Positions 44,861-55,028 of a stretch of 64,000 nucleotides of DNA are shown in pieces. The translations under genes and the position numbers were made by a program. The notes beneath the pieces were generated by a model. It was not told the DNA's origin. It did not search any database and saw only the letters and a program-made list of their open reading frames with translations. Each line of letters starts with the position of its first letter. Position 1 is the first letter of the stretch. Where the stretch lies: contig CM043013.1 in NCBI GenBank assembly GCA_023678885.1, positions 12,308,791-12,372,790 of the forward strand. The letters run 5' to 3'. The DNA is from Pogostemon cablin. Lineage: Eukaryota; Streptophyta; Magnoliopsida; Lamiales; Lamiaceae.

Positions 44861-46310
44861 ATATCTTTGGCTCTACACCCCACAGCCTTGAAAAGGCAGT
44901 TAATCATTTTTACTTCCAAGCAGGACTCGCAAGTCTGATAGTTTCCACTTCAGATAAACCTTACGGTCTATCGGCTATCAACTTTTGAATCCTACTCAAG
45001 TAAAATGAATTAGTCTTAGACGCCAAATGTATGTTTAGTTCATCTCCGAAGGTTCCTTTCTCTTACTAATTTTAGAAGATGCATTATTAATTATTATTTA
45101 TTGCATCTGTGGGATGAACATGATTTAAGAGTATACTTATTATCCACCAACGTACTTTAACGGATTAAAGCCTCATTCCTCATTACTATGACCATGTCAT
45201 TTAAATGAAATGAAGTGTCCATCCGTTAATGCATAGAAACCGAAATCAAATTCTTTCTATGAAATGTACGTAAAGGCAATTTCTCATAATCAATCGTTTA
45301 TTCTTATCATGAGATAAATAAACAACTCCCACTGCAATAGCCACTACCTTTGTAGTTTTACCCATGTCATTACAATCTTATCCTTACTAAGTGAAAAACA
45401 TTTAGTGATTCCAGTATCTACACAGTTCGAGTCAGTAGATGCCATCACTAATCATGTTTAAATCATTAGTAAATAAGATATTAAACTTGTTCACATCATG
45501 ATGAAAATGGCTTTCCCTTTGCCACATGTTTTGTCAGAAGTTTCCCACCATTTACATCCTTTTGTAATTCAGGTGGAACTTACTCAAAACATTTAAGCAA
45601 TTATGTAGAATAAAATTGACTTAGGTTTCCCTTTCAACTTCTATTCCATATATATTTCCAATTCATTCATCAAATTATATCATGATCTTGCGCCTTTTAA
45701 ATTACTCAAGTATCCAAAGAGTTACATGAGACCATCATATTTCTATGAACCTCTCATCTCTTCACTAGAGACATTAACAGGCATCATGAGTCGTCCTATG
45801 AGAGAACACACTTGTATTTTCTTAAGCAGTAAATTTTCAAAACCAAGATTCTTTTCTAATCAACTAATTTGGACAAGTAAATATAATGTCTTTTAGTTAA
45901 CAATTAGTGAGATAATACCATTCGAAATTCAGAGAATCACAAATAAATATTCAGATCAAAACTTCGAATTTTATCCTTTTATATTGTTTCCCTCAAAACA
46001 ATATAAAATAAAATTCACCGACATCTCAAGCACCATGAGTCTGCAAGCCACGTTAGTGTCGAACATTTACAAGAGAAGGTTTTACCCATTAATTTCATTT
46101 GTCAACCTAACTTTATGACAAAATAATTAATAGTCGGTTACTTTTTAGCCATGCAAATAATAGCAGTGACTCCGTTGGGGAGGATACTAATTATTTACAC
46201 CTAAGTGTACACCATTATTTGATCCCAAGTCCACTGCGCGAGCTTATGTGCCTTACAGTTGGAGAAGTACACACGCGCTCGGGTAGCTTCCTACAATCAT
46301 CAATTATAAG
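44861..46310 (-). other. Copia interior, expected gag-protease region, not recognisable
   Basis: No frame of useful length on either strand and no zinc-knuckle or protease motif found. It is probably a strongly decayed gag and protease. Confidence 0.45.
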
Positions 46311-46505
46311 TTTGTACCAGTGTACCGCACACAAACTCATCCGTTAGGGAGGAAGGCCTATGCCAACACGCAAGTTTATGTGCCACATTACAAACAATAA
46401 TTATTTATGAAGTCTGTACCAGTGATCCGTGAATAAACTCATCCGTTAGGGAGGAAGGCCTATGCCAACACGCAAGTTTACTCACATCACTTACAAACCA
46501 ATAAT
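46311..46505. repeat. 102-bp tandem duplication in the copia interior
   Basis: GTACCAGTG...CCG..AATAAACTCATCCGTTAGGG then AGGAAGGCCTATGCCAACAC occurs at about 46313-46375 and 46415-46477. The first copy has ACAAACTCATCC. The shared 35-40 bases are identical. Confidence 0.85.
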
Positions 46506-47275
46506 GGAGGCCGCGGGAATTTATTACCAATCCCCTCTCCCACTTAGTTATTTAACACCGAGGGTTTTAAACATGCATATAATATTTCATAAATAAAATA
46601 TACATCTTAGACATGCTTCTATTAACAGCAATTTAAATAAATAAATCACATAAAACATGCATGTCACATATACAACAATAATTGACAATTAAATCAATTA
46701 ATCAGTTATATAACATTAATTAATTGCATAATTAGTGGATCAATCAATTTGGGCCCAAGAGCAACAAATAAGCACAAAATGAGCAGCAGATTAAATAATT
46801 AATCAAGCCCATTATACATGGCCCATAATCTTAACCCAAAAATAATTAATCAAGCCCATTAATAAATAACTTATCATGCTTGGCCCATTACCCACAATTA
46901 ATTAAATTCAGCAATCCATATTGTCTAGCAACCCATTACCATTTTAATTAAAATTGGGCCCAACAGCCCAAAACCAAATTAAAATTAATGAGCAGCCCAA
47001 AATATATTACTGAATTGGGCCATATAATTAAACCTGCCAGCCCAAAACCAATTTTAATTAAAATTGAGCCCAGTAGCCCAAAACCAAATTAAAAAAAATT
47101 GAGCAGCCTATAAGTTCAAGCCCAAGCAGCAGTTAAGTCCAGCAATAAAAATTGCCCAGCCCATCAAACAAAAATAGGCCCAATTAGCCCATTTGTATTT
47201 AATTAAATATGGGCCCAAAGGAGAGCCCATAACCAAATTAAAAAAATAGGAAAGGCCCAGCAAGATCATTATGCT
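46506..47275. repeat. GCCCAA/AATTAATT-rich leader of the copia element
   Basis: Many AGCCCAAAACCAAATTAAAA, TTGGGCCCAA and CAAGCCCATTAAT words alternate irregularly. No coding frame. It lies on the 5' side of the element between the gag region and a GC-rich block. Confidence 0.6.
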
Positions 47276-47990
47276 GCCCTAATCCTTCCAGCCGCAACCG
47301 ATCGCGCCTCCTTCCTGCCACCACACCAGTTGTCGCCGGGCGCTGCAGCAGCGGAGGGCGCGCCATCAATCAGCCGGAATAGAGCCGCCTTCCAGCGCGT
47401 TGCGACTGATCCGACGCTGCTGCCTCGCTTGCCACCAACCATCTCCAGCCTGAGGGAAGTCGCAAACGACTCGGCAAGTTGCAGCGCAGACTGCCAGAAC
47501 TCGTCGCCTGTTGGCAGCGCCGATCATAACACCCGCCAGCCGTGGACCGATGCTCCAACTTCCCAGTGCAAAACCGGCGATATCAGGTGATGCTGCCGCC
47601 GCCGCCCAAAACCCGCAGACCCTTGCTCCCAGCAGCCACCGTCGACAGCCAATCGGAGCCTCTGATCGCACCGAAAACGTCGACTCGATTGGCTGGGAAC
47701 CACCATCGCCTGAATCGTCTGTCGCCGCAGAAGATCACAGTGGACCCGCCGTGGACTTGCCAGAGCTTGCATCAGATTAGCCAACCCACAGTCGCACATC
47801 CCGGACTGACCTCATCCTTCAGCCGCGTCCACGCCGCCGATCCGCCAAGAAGCCTTCCGTCAGCCGGTGTCAGATTGCCGTGAATCTGCCTTGCCCGTTC
47901 ATCGCCTCGATCACCAGTCCACAGCGCCCATCACCGACTCGATGTTATGCCATCAGATCCGTCGTGCAGTAGCGTCTTCTCCGTGAACAG
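47276..47990. other. GC-rich block in the copia 5' region
   Basis: Strongly GC-rich sequence (GCCGCC, CGCCGG, CAGCCG words) between AT-rich parts of the element. ORFs of 62-113 codons occur on both strands (47330-47883) because stop codons are rare here. I recognise no domain. It may be a captured host sequence or a regulatory leader. Confidence 0.5.
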
Positions 47991-48293
47991 AGAGGGTGAA
48001 AGGAAACATAATGTATGGTGGTATCGTACTCGTGTGTATTTTGGAATTGCCATGTAATTGAACATCAATATCCAGTGTGAACATCCAGCGATAACGATCA
48101 CAAAAAGGGCAGAATAATCAAAAGGGATTTCATGATAATCCATAATTAAACAAACCCTAAAAACATGCTATCTGATTAACGATAATAAATCACGATAAGC
48201 ACAAAAAAATTTGATTAAAACCAGATTATACCATATAATCAAATAATCACAAAAACCCAAACCTAACGTCTCACGTCTCACCACGAAACCAAC

Positions 48294-48305
48294 GCTCTGA
48301 TACCA
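48294..48305 (-). promoter_or_regulatory. Copia primer-binding site, initiator tRNA-Met
   Basis: GCTCTGATACCA on + equals TGGTATCAGAGC on -, the standard complement of the tRNA-iMet 3' end, two bases inside the 5' LTR. Confidence 0.95.
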
Positions 48306-48307
48306 AT

Positions 48308-49500
48308 TGTTGGGCAATTGGATCTTGTGGCTCAAACGTGATCGTTAGTAAACAGGCAAACAATAAGCGGAAGCGAAAATCAATGTTTACCGTACTTCAG
48401 GGTCGATGTAGAGGATGAATAGCAGTGAACCACCTCTCAATCTTCTGTTGTATGTCCCAAGTCGAATCCTGCTGTTGTGTGGGCAACAATCTGCAGGATT
48501 CTCCCAATCTGCTTCTTTCCCTAACTGTCAAAAGAGGCGCAGTTACATAGGTTTCCAGAAGCTGAGATGACTATATATATTGGGCTACAGCAGGGACCAG
48601 GAGGAGAAATTGGGCTGGGCCTCAATTGAATTTAATTAACCAAGCTTAGCCCAAAGCTTTTAATTAAATCCAATAATAATAATATAGTCCACTAAAATAT
48701 TATTATTGCACTACCCGTCCAATCCCAAATTATGTTCTGGGCTCCTTCTTATTATAAGTCCGATAGTCTCCCCATATTTAAGATATTCAATGTCCATTAA
48801 TTAATTAAGTTACTGACAACTCAAATTAATTAATATCTCATCCGAGAGTAGTACCACTCAACCTTTTTATCATGCCGGAAATTAATCCACTTGCAAGATT
48901 TACATGATAAACCTTATGAGCTCCTCAAGGGGACATCATCAACCTATGACGGACATGGATTCCTTCTACAATCAACAGCACACCATAGATACAGCACTAC
49001 TTCCCAACTCACCGAGTTTGTTGATTTAATACTTATAAATCTCACCCATTGATGAATCAAAGAAATATATACTGCCCTACGTGTCGAGGTTATTGTATAG
49101 GGATTAAGAGCACGAACTTCCATAATAACAGAGATCAAGTTCTTCTATAAGTCAGTATAAGTCGAACGATCTCAGGCGGTCCTACTCAATACACACAAGT
49201 GCACTAATGTGATTCTATAGCCAAGACAAGCTAATACCAAACCACACTACAACCATACCGATAGAGAGTCCCCGTCTATCTCAGTTGTGAGCATCTGTTT
49301 ATACTTTATAAGGAAACCGATAATATGATCTTCCGCGTGTTGTCGCACAACATATTATCTACAGTATAAAGTAAATGGACTATTGCATCATGCATATAAA
49401 ATAAATTATAAGATGCAATCATTTGATCAATGATTCTCATTTCGAATATTGTTATAACATTGTTCATACTAAAGCTAGACTTTTAGTATACAATCCAACA
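48308..49500 (-). repeat. Copia element 5' LTR
   Basis: 1193 bp, same termini as the 3' LTR. The visible differences from the other copy are isolated substitutions (for example ACAAGC/ACAGGC, TTCTGG/TTCAGG, CATGTT/CATATT). Confidence 0.95.
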
Positions 49501-52500
49501 GTCCAATCTCACAAGGTATGATGAAGCTTCCCGGATCTTTCAACTTCGTAGGAAATGTCTTTTGTATCACAGAACCACAACTCTCTATCTTATTCACTGA
49601 TTCATCTCTGGTCAAACTCCTCTTCTTAGACATGATGTCTTGTAAGAACCTTGCATAGTTTGACATCTCTTCTAAGACTTCAGCGAAAGGAATATTAATG
49701 TGGATCTTCTTGAACATCTTCATGAACTTCTTGAACTTCTCATCTAATCATTTTTTCAAAAATTTCTTTGGATACGGAATTGGATTTTCTGTCTTTGGAA
49801 TCCCCTAAATATCCCTCTCAAATTCCACTTCTTTTTGTTTTTCTTGTCTTGCTGCCTTAGCTATCTGCCATTTTTTCAATCTAACTTCAGGTTCTTTCAA
49901 ATTTTCATCAGTTTCAAGGACCTGGAAATCATTCCGGATGAATTCAGCAGCGCGAGGATTGAGATAAATCTTCAAATTTTCAGTCGGAGGACGGCACGAC
50001 TCGTGCCGACGTGTTCATTCTCGTTCAATTTTTCGAGCTCCATTTCGACTTCAATTTGTTCCGATGGCATTTTTGGTGCCTCATACTATATTCCACTCCT
50101 CAAGGTGATAGCCATAACTTGCTCTTTCGGGTTCGTCACCATTTGAGATGGAAACTTGCCTTGTTGCTCTTATCTTCCCACTGCAGCATGCAACTTTCCA
50201 AGAGCAATATTAGTTTCTTTCTACATGCTTTCAGATTTCTCGTCATCATCACCTTGACCATCAAGTTCAACTGTTCTCCATGTTGCATTATCTGTTCCCC
50301 TTGCTGTTTCAATAGCACTATCATCTCATCATCCATGGATGCTTTTCTTTCAACAGGCTTATGGGATGGATCAATTCCTGGAGGAGGTGCTACTGCATTA
50401 CTCGGGTTTCTATAGGACAGATTCTCATTTTTTTCTGATTATTGAAGTTTGAATTTCCTTGGTCATTCCTTCCCCAGTGCTGACTATCAGGTCTGAAATT
50501 CTGTCTATTTCTGTAATCCTCTTGAAAATTCTGACCCATAGCATAATTTCCTTCCTCTATCTGATCTTCATCTCCAACCCTCATAGCTTCCTCTCCTCTG
50601 TTTCCTTGAGTAAGGCGATCCATCTTCTTATGCAGCTCACTGAGTTGACTTTTTAGTTCTGACATCTCATTGTTGTTGACCTGAATTTCTACTTAAGCCA
50701 CTTTATCAAAAGCGGCTCCTCCTTTTGATCTCTCCATAGGCCAATCGTATGTGTTAACTGTCATCTCTTCAAATATCTCTTTTACTTCATCAGCTTACTT
50801 TTTTAAGACTGATCCACCAGCTGTTGCGTCCACTGATACTCTTGATTCACCTTTTAGGCCTTGATAGAAGAAGCCTAAGTATGTGTCTTTTGTAAATCCA
50901 TGTTGTGGACCACAGCGCAACAGCTCCATGAATCTTTCCCAAGCATCATAGAAACTCTCCAAGCCTCCTTGTTTAAATTGTGTAATCTTTTGCTTCACCT
51001 TAAAACTCTTGGAGGGAGGGAAGTACTTATTCAAGAACTTATCTGCCAACTATTCCCATGTAGTACAACATCCTGCAGGAAGGTTGTTGTACCACTCTTT
51101 GGCTTTCCCGTTAGTGAGAATGGGAAAATCCGCATTCTGATATCATCCTCCAAAAAATTCCTATACTTCTTCGTCCTCGCATACACATCAAATAACTGCA
51201 GATGTTCACTAGGATTCTCCAAAGGATTACCACTAAACTAATGTGCCTGTACCATTCGGATCAGTCCAAACAGCAATGATTAGCCATAGTTTAGTGGTAT
51301 GACTAACTAAAAATTATCGAACCTCAGGGAGGATGGCACTAGAGCTCAAGCGATCTCATGTTCATTGTAATTTTATAGAGACAGATATAAATAGAGGGGT
51401 GATCAAACAAGAAATTAAATCAATCAATGCAAACAATATTAAATGATTAGATGAGTGGTTTTCCAAATTAAGCAAGGGTGAGATTAACAACAATCAAGGA
51501 GTGGTAATTCATATATTCATGCATTCAAACTCATGTGGTTTAAGGCTTGACTAAGGGCTAACACTAATGTCACCTAAGCTTCCTCTCGGAATGGGTAGGA
51601 TATGATCTTATAAAGGTTCCATGGTTAGTTCTCAATTATATCATTCCAACTAGGTACTAGATTCAATTAAGAGTCCCTTCACATAATCTATTGAATTCTC
51701 AATCTAATAAATGATATGTTCTATCAAAGGGTTCTAAACTATCAAGGACTTCTCAATCTCTTCATAATCTATATGCACATGAAGTGTTTGATGAAATGAT
51801 TCACTTAACTATCCTAAATATGCAATTGACTTCTCAATCTAATCACATGCTTAAAATAATTAAACACACAAAACATCATCAACCTCAAGATATTAAACAT
51901 CAATGATAGAAAATCAATTACCAAATCCACACATGAATTTAAGTACATGAATATCACAAATTATTCAACTCCTATCATGTTGCTAATCTCACAAAGAAGA
52001 TTAGCCTACAATCATCACAAGATCCATAACATAGATATTAGGAATCTTACAAATCATTGTAAACTAAAAGATTTAACACTAAATCAAGATGAAAACTCCC
52101 TTGGATTGAATCCAAATGAATCTCCTTCCTTTCTTGAGTGAAATCCTCCTCTTCTTTGCTTCCTCACTTGATTTGAAGATGAAATGATGGTGGATTTATG
52201 AAAGGATGATGATAGGTGATGAATGGATGAAGAAAAAGTGTAAATTAAAAAAAATGGTGTGTGAGGTGTGTGTGCAGGGCTGGAATTCGGATCTCCCTGT
52301 AAAATGTTGAATAAAGGGGTATTTATACCGCTTGGGAAGCTTCTAGAAGGATTCTGATTTTTGACAGAATTTACACCTACACGGCTCGTGCTCTGCACAC
52401 GGCCACAGGGGTGGCCGTATTGTGTAATCTGGTGTCCACGCACGGCTTTCGTTACAGGCCCGTGTTTGGTACATGGCCCGTGTTTCTGCACTGGACACGG

Positions 52501-52838
52501 GTCGTGTTTCCGGGCTCGGCTGGCCGTGTTGTGCTGTCTGCTTCACTTTTTTAGCTCGTTCTTCCTCGTTTCAACTCCGAATTGAGATCCGTTTTTTCCT
52601 ATGCCTTCCTTATCATATCTAGCATCAAATAAAAATACAAAACACAACCAAATAGAATACAAATACGGATAAAAATATACAAAAACTCATATAAAAAGAT
52701 ACTAAAATCTAGGTGAAAATATCACTCATCAGGCAACTTAAAACTCTCTGCAGTGATTGTGGGTCCAGTTAATCCAGCGTTCATAGTATGCTTCAGCTTA
52801 TACTGGTCCCGCATGGGGGTCGGGGCACCGTCAGCCAT
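49501..52838 (-). pseudogene. L1 Gag (Athila-like), interrupted copy A
   Basis: Gag would package the element RNA. It starts at 52838 (MADGAPTPMRDQYKL). The solo L3 LTR (51277-52732) then splits the N-terminus. The rest reads HLQLFDVYARTKKYRN, FLNKYFPPSKSFKVKQK, GLESFYDAWERFMELLRCGP and FFYQGLKGESRVSVDATAGG, the Retrotrans_gag domain of Athila/Tat elements. A Gln-rich segment with coiled-coil character follows, then the spacer GVEYEAPKMPSE and KIYLNPRAAEF, and HINIPFAEVLEEMSNYARFL near 49700, which leads to the protease. Stops include a TAG in WE-stop-LADKF, shared with copy B. The spacer contains GGCACGACTCGTGCC (49993-50007), the LTR motif. Confidence 0.85.
51277..52732 (-). mobile_element. 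Solo LTR of gypsy-like family L3, second copy
   Basis: TGATTAGCC ... CTCATCA with flanks AGCAA (51272-51276) and GGCAA (52733-52737), 4 of 5 matching. It sits in L1 gag; the uninterrupted site is visible in gag copy B at about 54760. It carries the same GC-rich CACGG/CACGAG block (52380-52530). Confidence 0.88.
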
Positions 52839-52979
52839 CTTAGCTGCATTTACCTGTGCACATGCAGCTGATTAGAATAGTTTGGATCTAAATAAATAAA
52901 AATAAAAGCAATTAAAAATTTAACGTCCTAAATTAAAATAAATCACAAAAAAATTAAATAGTAAAGCCTAAGGAATTAT

Positions 52980-52997
52980 CCCTCGGCAACGGCACCA
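52980..52997 (-). promoter_or_regulatory. L1 primer-binding site, tRNA-Asp type, mutated
   Basis: CCCTCGGCAACGGCACCA on +; two differences from the tRNA-Asp 3' end as seen intact at 55009 and 62541. Confidence 0.75.
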
Positions 52998-52999
52998 TT

Positions 53000-53970
53000 T
53001 GCTTGTTCACATTTTTGTATGTCCCCAAGTGTAGCGAATCAGTTGCGGATAAGCGTGTGACCAAGTCTATTATCGAACCCAAAGGACAATTCTAAACTTA
53101 CTATTTAATCTATTTATGACAACTCTAACCTAAGACAAATTTGGGTTTATAAGTGAATTTAATTAAGCCTAAGAAAACAGAAAATAAGTACTTAAAATAA
53201 TAAAATAACAAATAGAATAAGGATGAAGTGTTCAAGAGAGAAGATAGATAGCACTAAGAAATTCAGCTAAATTAGTCAAATCAACTCATTAGACAATCGG
53301 TTAGAATTCCTGCAGATTTTATGAAAGCAATCACTTAATTCTATTAAATCCCTTTGGTGAAGTAAACTTAACACATAAATCCGATTCAAACCCTCAGATG
53401 CAGAAGAATAATTCCTACTCTCTTCTAGGTACTTAAGAAATAAACTTCAATTCCCACTTAACAATCTAAGAAACCAAATCCTCTAGAATGATAATTAATA
53501 GATATATTAAATGTTCAATATTAATTATTCTAATGAATAAAGGTTATATGGTTAAATCTCCTTTACCCATAAACAGGTTGACAAATATAATTACTTAATG
53601 GCACAAGCAACAGGTATAAATATGCATCAGACAATGATATATCATGAATGAGGACAGACCATATAAGACAAATATATAAGTCCCAATTCAAAGCATTAAT
53701 AAAGGAATAAGAATACTGCAGAAATCCATTACCTAGTTTAGATCATCAATTCAAACCAATTCAACCTTCAAAACCTAGCACTATCCAAGAAGTACTAGCC
53801 TATGGTGTTACAAGCAACACCCATGGTTAGATATGAAGACAATCCCATAGGTCTATTATTCAAAATTAAGAAAGAAAGAATAAGAAAAACCCTAGATGCG
53901 GCGTGATTCTCCGTTCTCTCATCCGTGATTCTGAACCTTCTCATTCTCCTTCTCTAGTAGGCAACACTGA
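53000..53970 (-). repeat. L1 LTR, copy B, truncated
   Basis: Starts TGCTTGTTCACA and follows LTR copies A and C closely to GTAGGCAACACTGA, then switches abruptly to gag sequence. About half the LTR is present and the motif block is absent. Confidence 0.88.
53967..53970. other. Recombination junction LTR/gag with CTGA microhomology
   Basis: The sequence to the left equals LTR copy A to 36473. To the right it equals gag copy A from about 50480. Both parents carry CTGA at the switch point. Confidence 0.85.
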
Positions 53971-54866
53971 CTACCAGGTCTGAAATTCTATCTATTCCTG
54001 TAATCCCTTGAAAATTCTGACCCATAGCATAATTTGCTTCCTCTATCTAATCTTTATCTCCAAACCCTCATAGCTTCCTCTCCTCTGTTTCCTTGAGTGA
54101 GGCGATCCATCTTCTTATGCAGCTCATTGAGTTGACTTTTTAGTTCTGACATCTCGTTGTTGTTGACTTGAACTTCTAATTTAGCCACTTTATCAAAAGC
54201 GGCTCTTCCTTTTGATCTCTCCATAGGCCAATCGTATTTGTTAGCTGCCATCTCTACAAAGATCTCTTCTGCTTCATCTGCTGACTTTTTTAATACTGAT
54301 CCACCAGCTGTTGCGTCCACTAATACTCTTGATTCACCTCTTAGGCCTTGATAGAAGAAGCCTAAGTATGTGTCTTTTGTAAATCCATGTTGTGGACCAC
54401 AGCGCAACAGTTCCTTGAACCTTTCCCAAGCATCATAGAAACTCTCCAAGCCTCCTTGTTTAAATTGTATAATCTTTTGCTTCACCTTAAAACTCTTGGA
54501 GCGAGGGAAGTACTTATTCAAGAACTTATCTGCCAACTACTCCCATGTAGTACAACATCCTGCAGGAAGGTTGTTATACCACTCTTTGACTTTCCCCGTT
54601 AGTGAGAATGGGAAAATCCACATTCTGATAGCATCCTCCGGAAAATTCTCATGCTTCTTCGTCCTCGTATACTCATCAAACAACTACAGATGCTCATTAG
54701 GATTCTCCAAATGATTACCACTAAACTGTTGTGCCTGTACCATTCGGATCAATCCAAATGGCAACTCAAAACTCTATGCAGTGATTGCGGGTCCATTCAA
54801 TTGAGCATTCATGGTATGCTTCGGCTTATACTGGTCCCGCATGGGGGTCGGGGCATAGTCAGCCAT
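53971..54866 (-). pseudogene. L1 Gag, copy B, truncated
   Basis: It starts at 54866 and covers the N-terminal two thirds of Gag: FLNKYFPRSKSFKVKQK, GLESFYDAWERFKELLRCGP, SADEAEEIFVEMAANKYDW and ELKSQLNELHKKMDRL. It is very similar to copy A and lacks the nested L3 LTR, so it shows the original N-terminal order. It shares the WE-stop-LADKF nonsense codon. It ends at the LTR junction, so spacer and protease are absent. Confidence 0.85.
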
Positions 54867-55008
54867 CTTAGCTGCTTTTACCTGTGCTCACGCAGCTTAT
54901 TAGAATAGTTTGGATCTAAATAAAATAAATATAAAAGCAATTAAAAATTTAACATTCTAAATTAAAATAAATCACAAAAGAATTAAATAGTAAAGCCTAG
55001 AGAATTAT

Positions 55009-55026
55009 CCCCCGGCAACGGCGCCA
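55009..55026 (-). promoter_or_regulatory. L1 primer-binding site, tRNA-Asp type
   Basis: CCCCCGGCAACGGCGCCA on +, complementary on - to the tRNA-Asp 3' end (one base differs from TCCCCGG...), two bases inside the LTR. Confidence 0.88.
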
Positions 55027-55028
55027 TT

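Larger units (their letters stand above)
41349..49500 (-). mobile_element. Complete Ty1/copia retrotransposon, recent insertion with decayed coding region
   Basis: Two 1193-bp LTRs (41349-42541 and 48308-49500) begin TGTTGGGC and end AATCCAACA. A perfect 5-bp target duplication GTCCA flanks the element (41344-41348 and 49501-49505). The initiator tRNA-Met PBS is at 48294-48305 and the PPT at 42542-42553, both showing minus orientation. By eye the LTRs differ at only six positions. The interior retains recognisable but broken integrase, RT and RNase H. It inserted into the gag-protease region of L1. Confidence 0.96.

Noticed and set aside
47330..47883. Several overlapping ORFs on both strands in the GC-rich block
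   Set aside because: Low stop-codon frequency in GC-rich DNA explains them; no domain or consistent frame. The block itself is kept as a finding.
55009..55026. Match to the tRNA-Asp 3' end considered as a tRNA gene
   Set aside because: Only the 3' 18 bases are present, directly beside an LTR, so it is a primer-binding site; the same applies at 62541.
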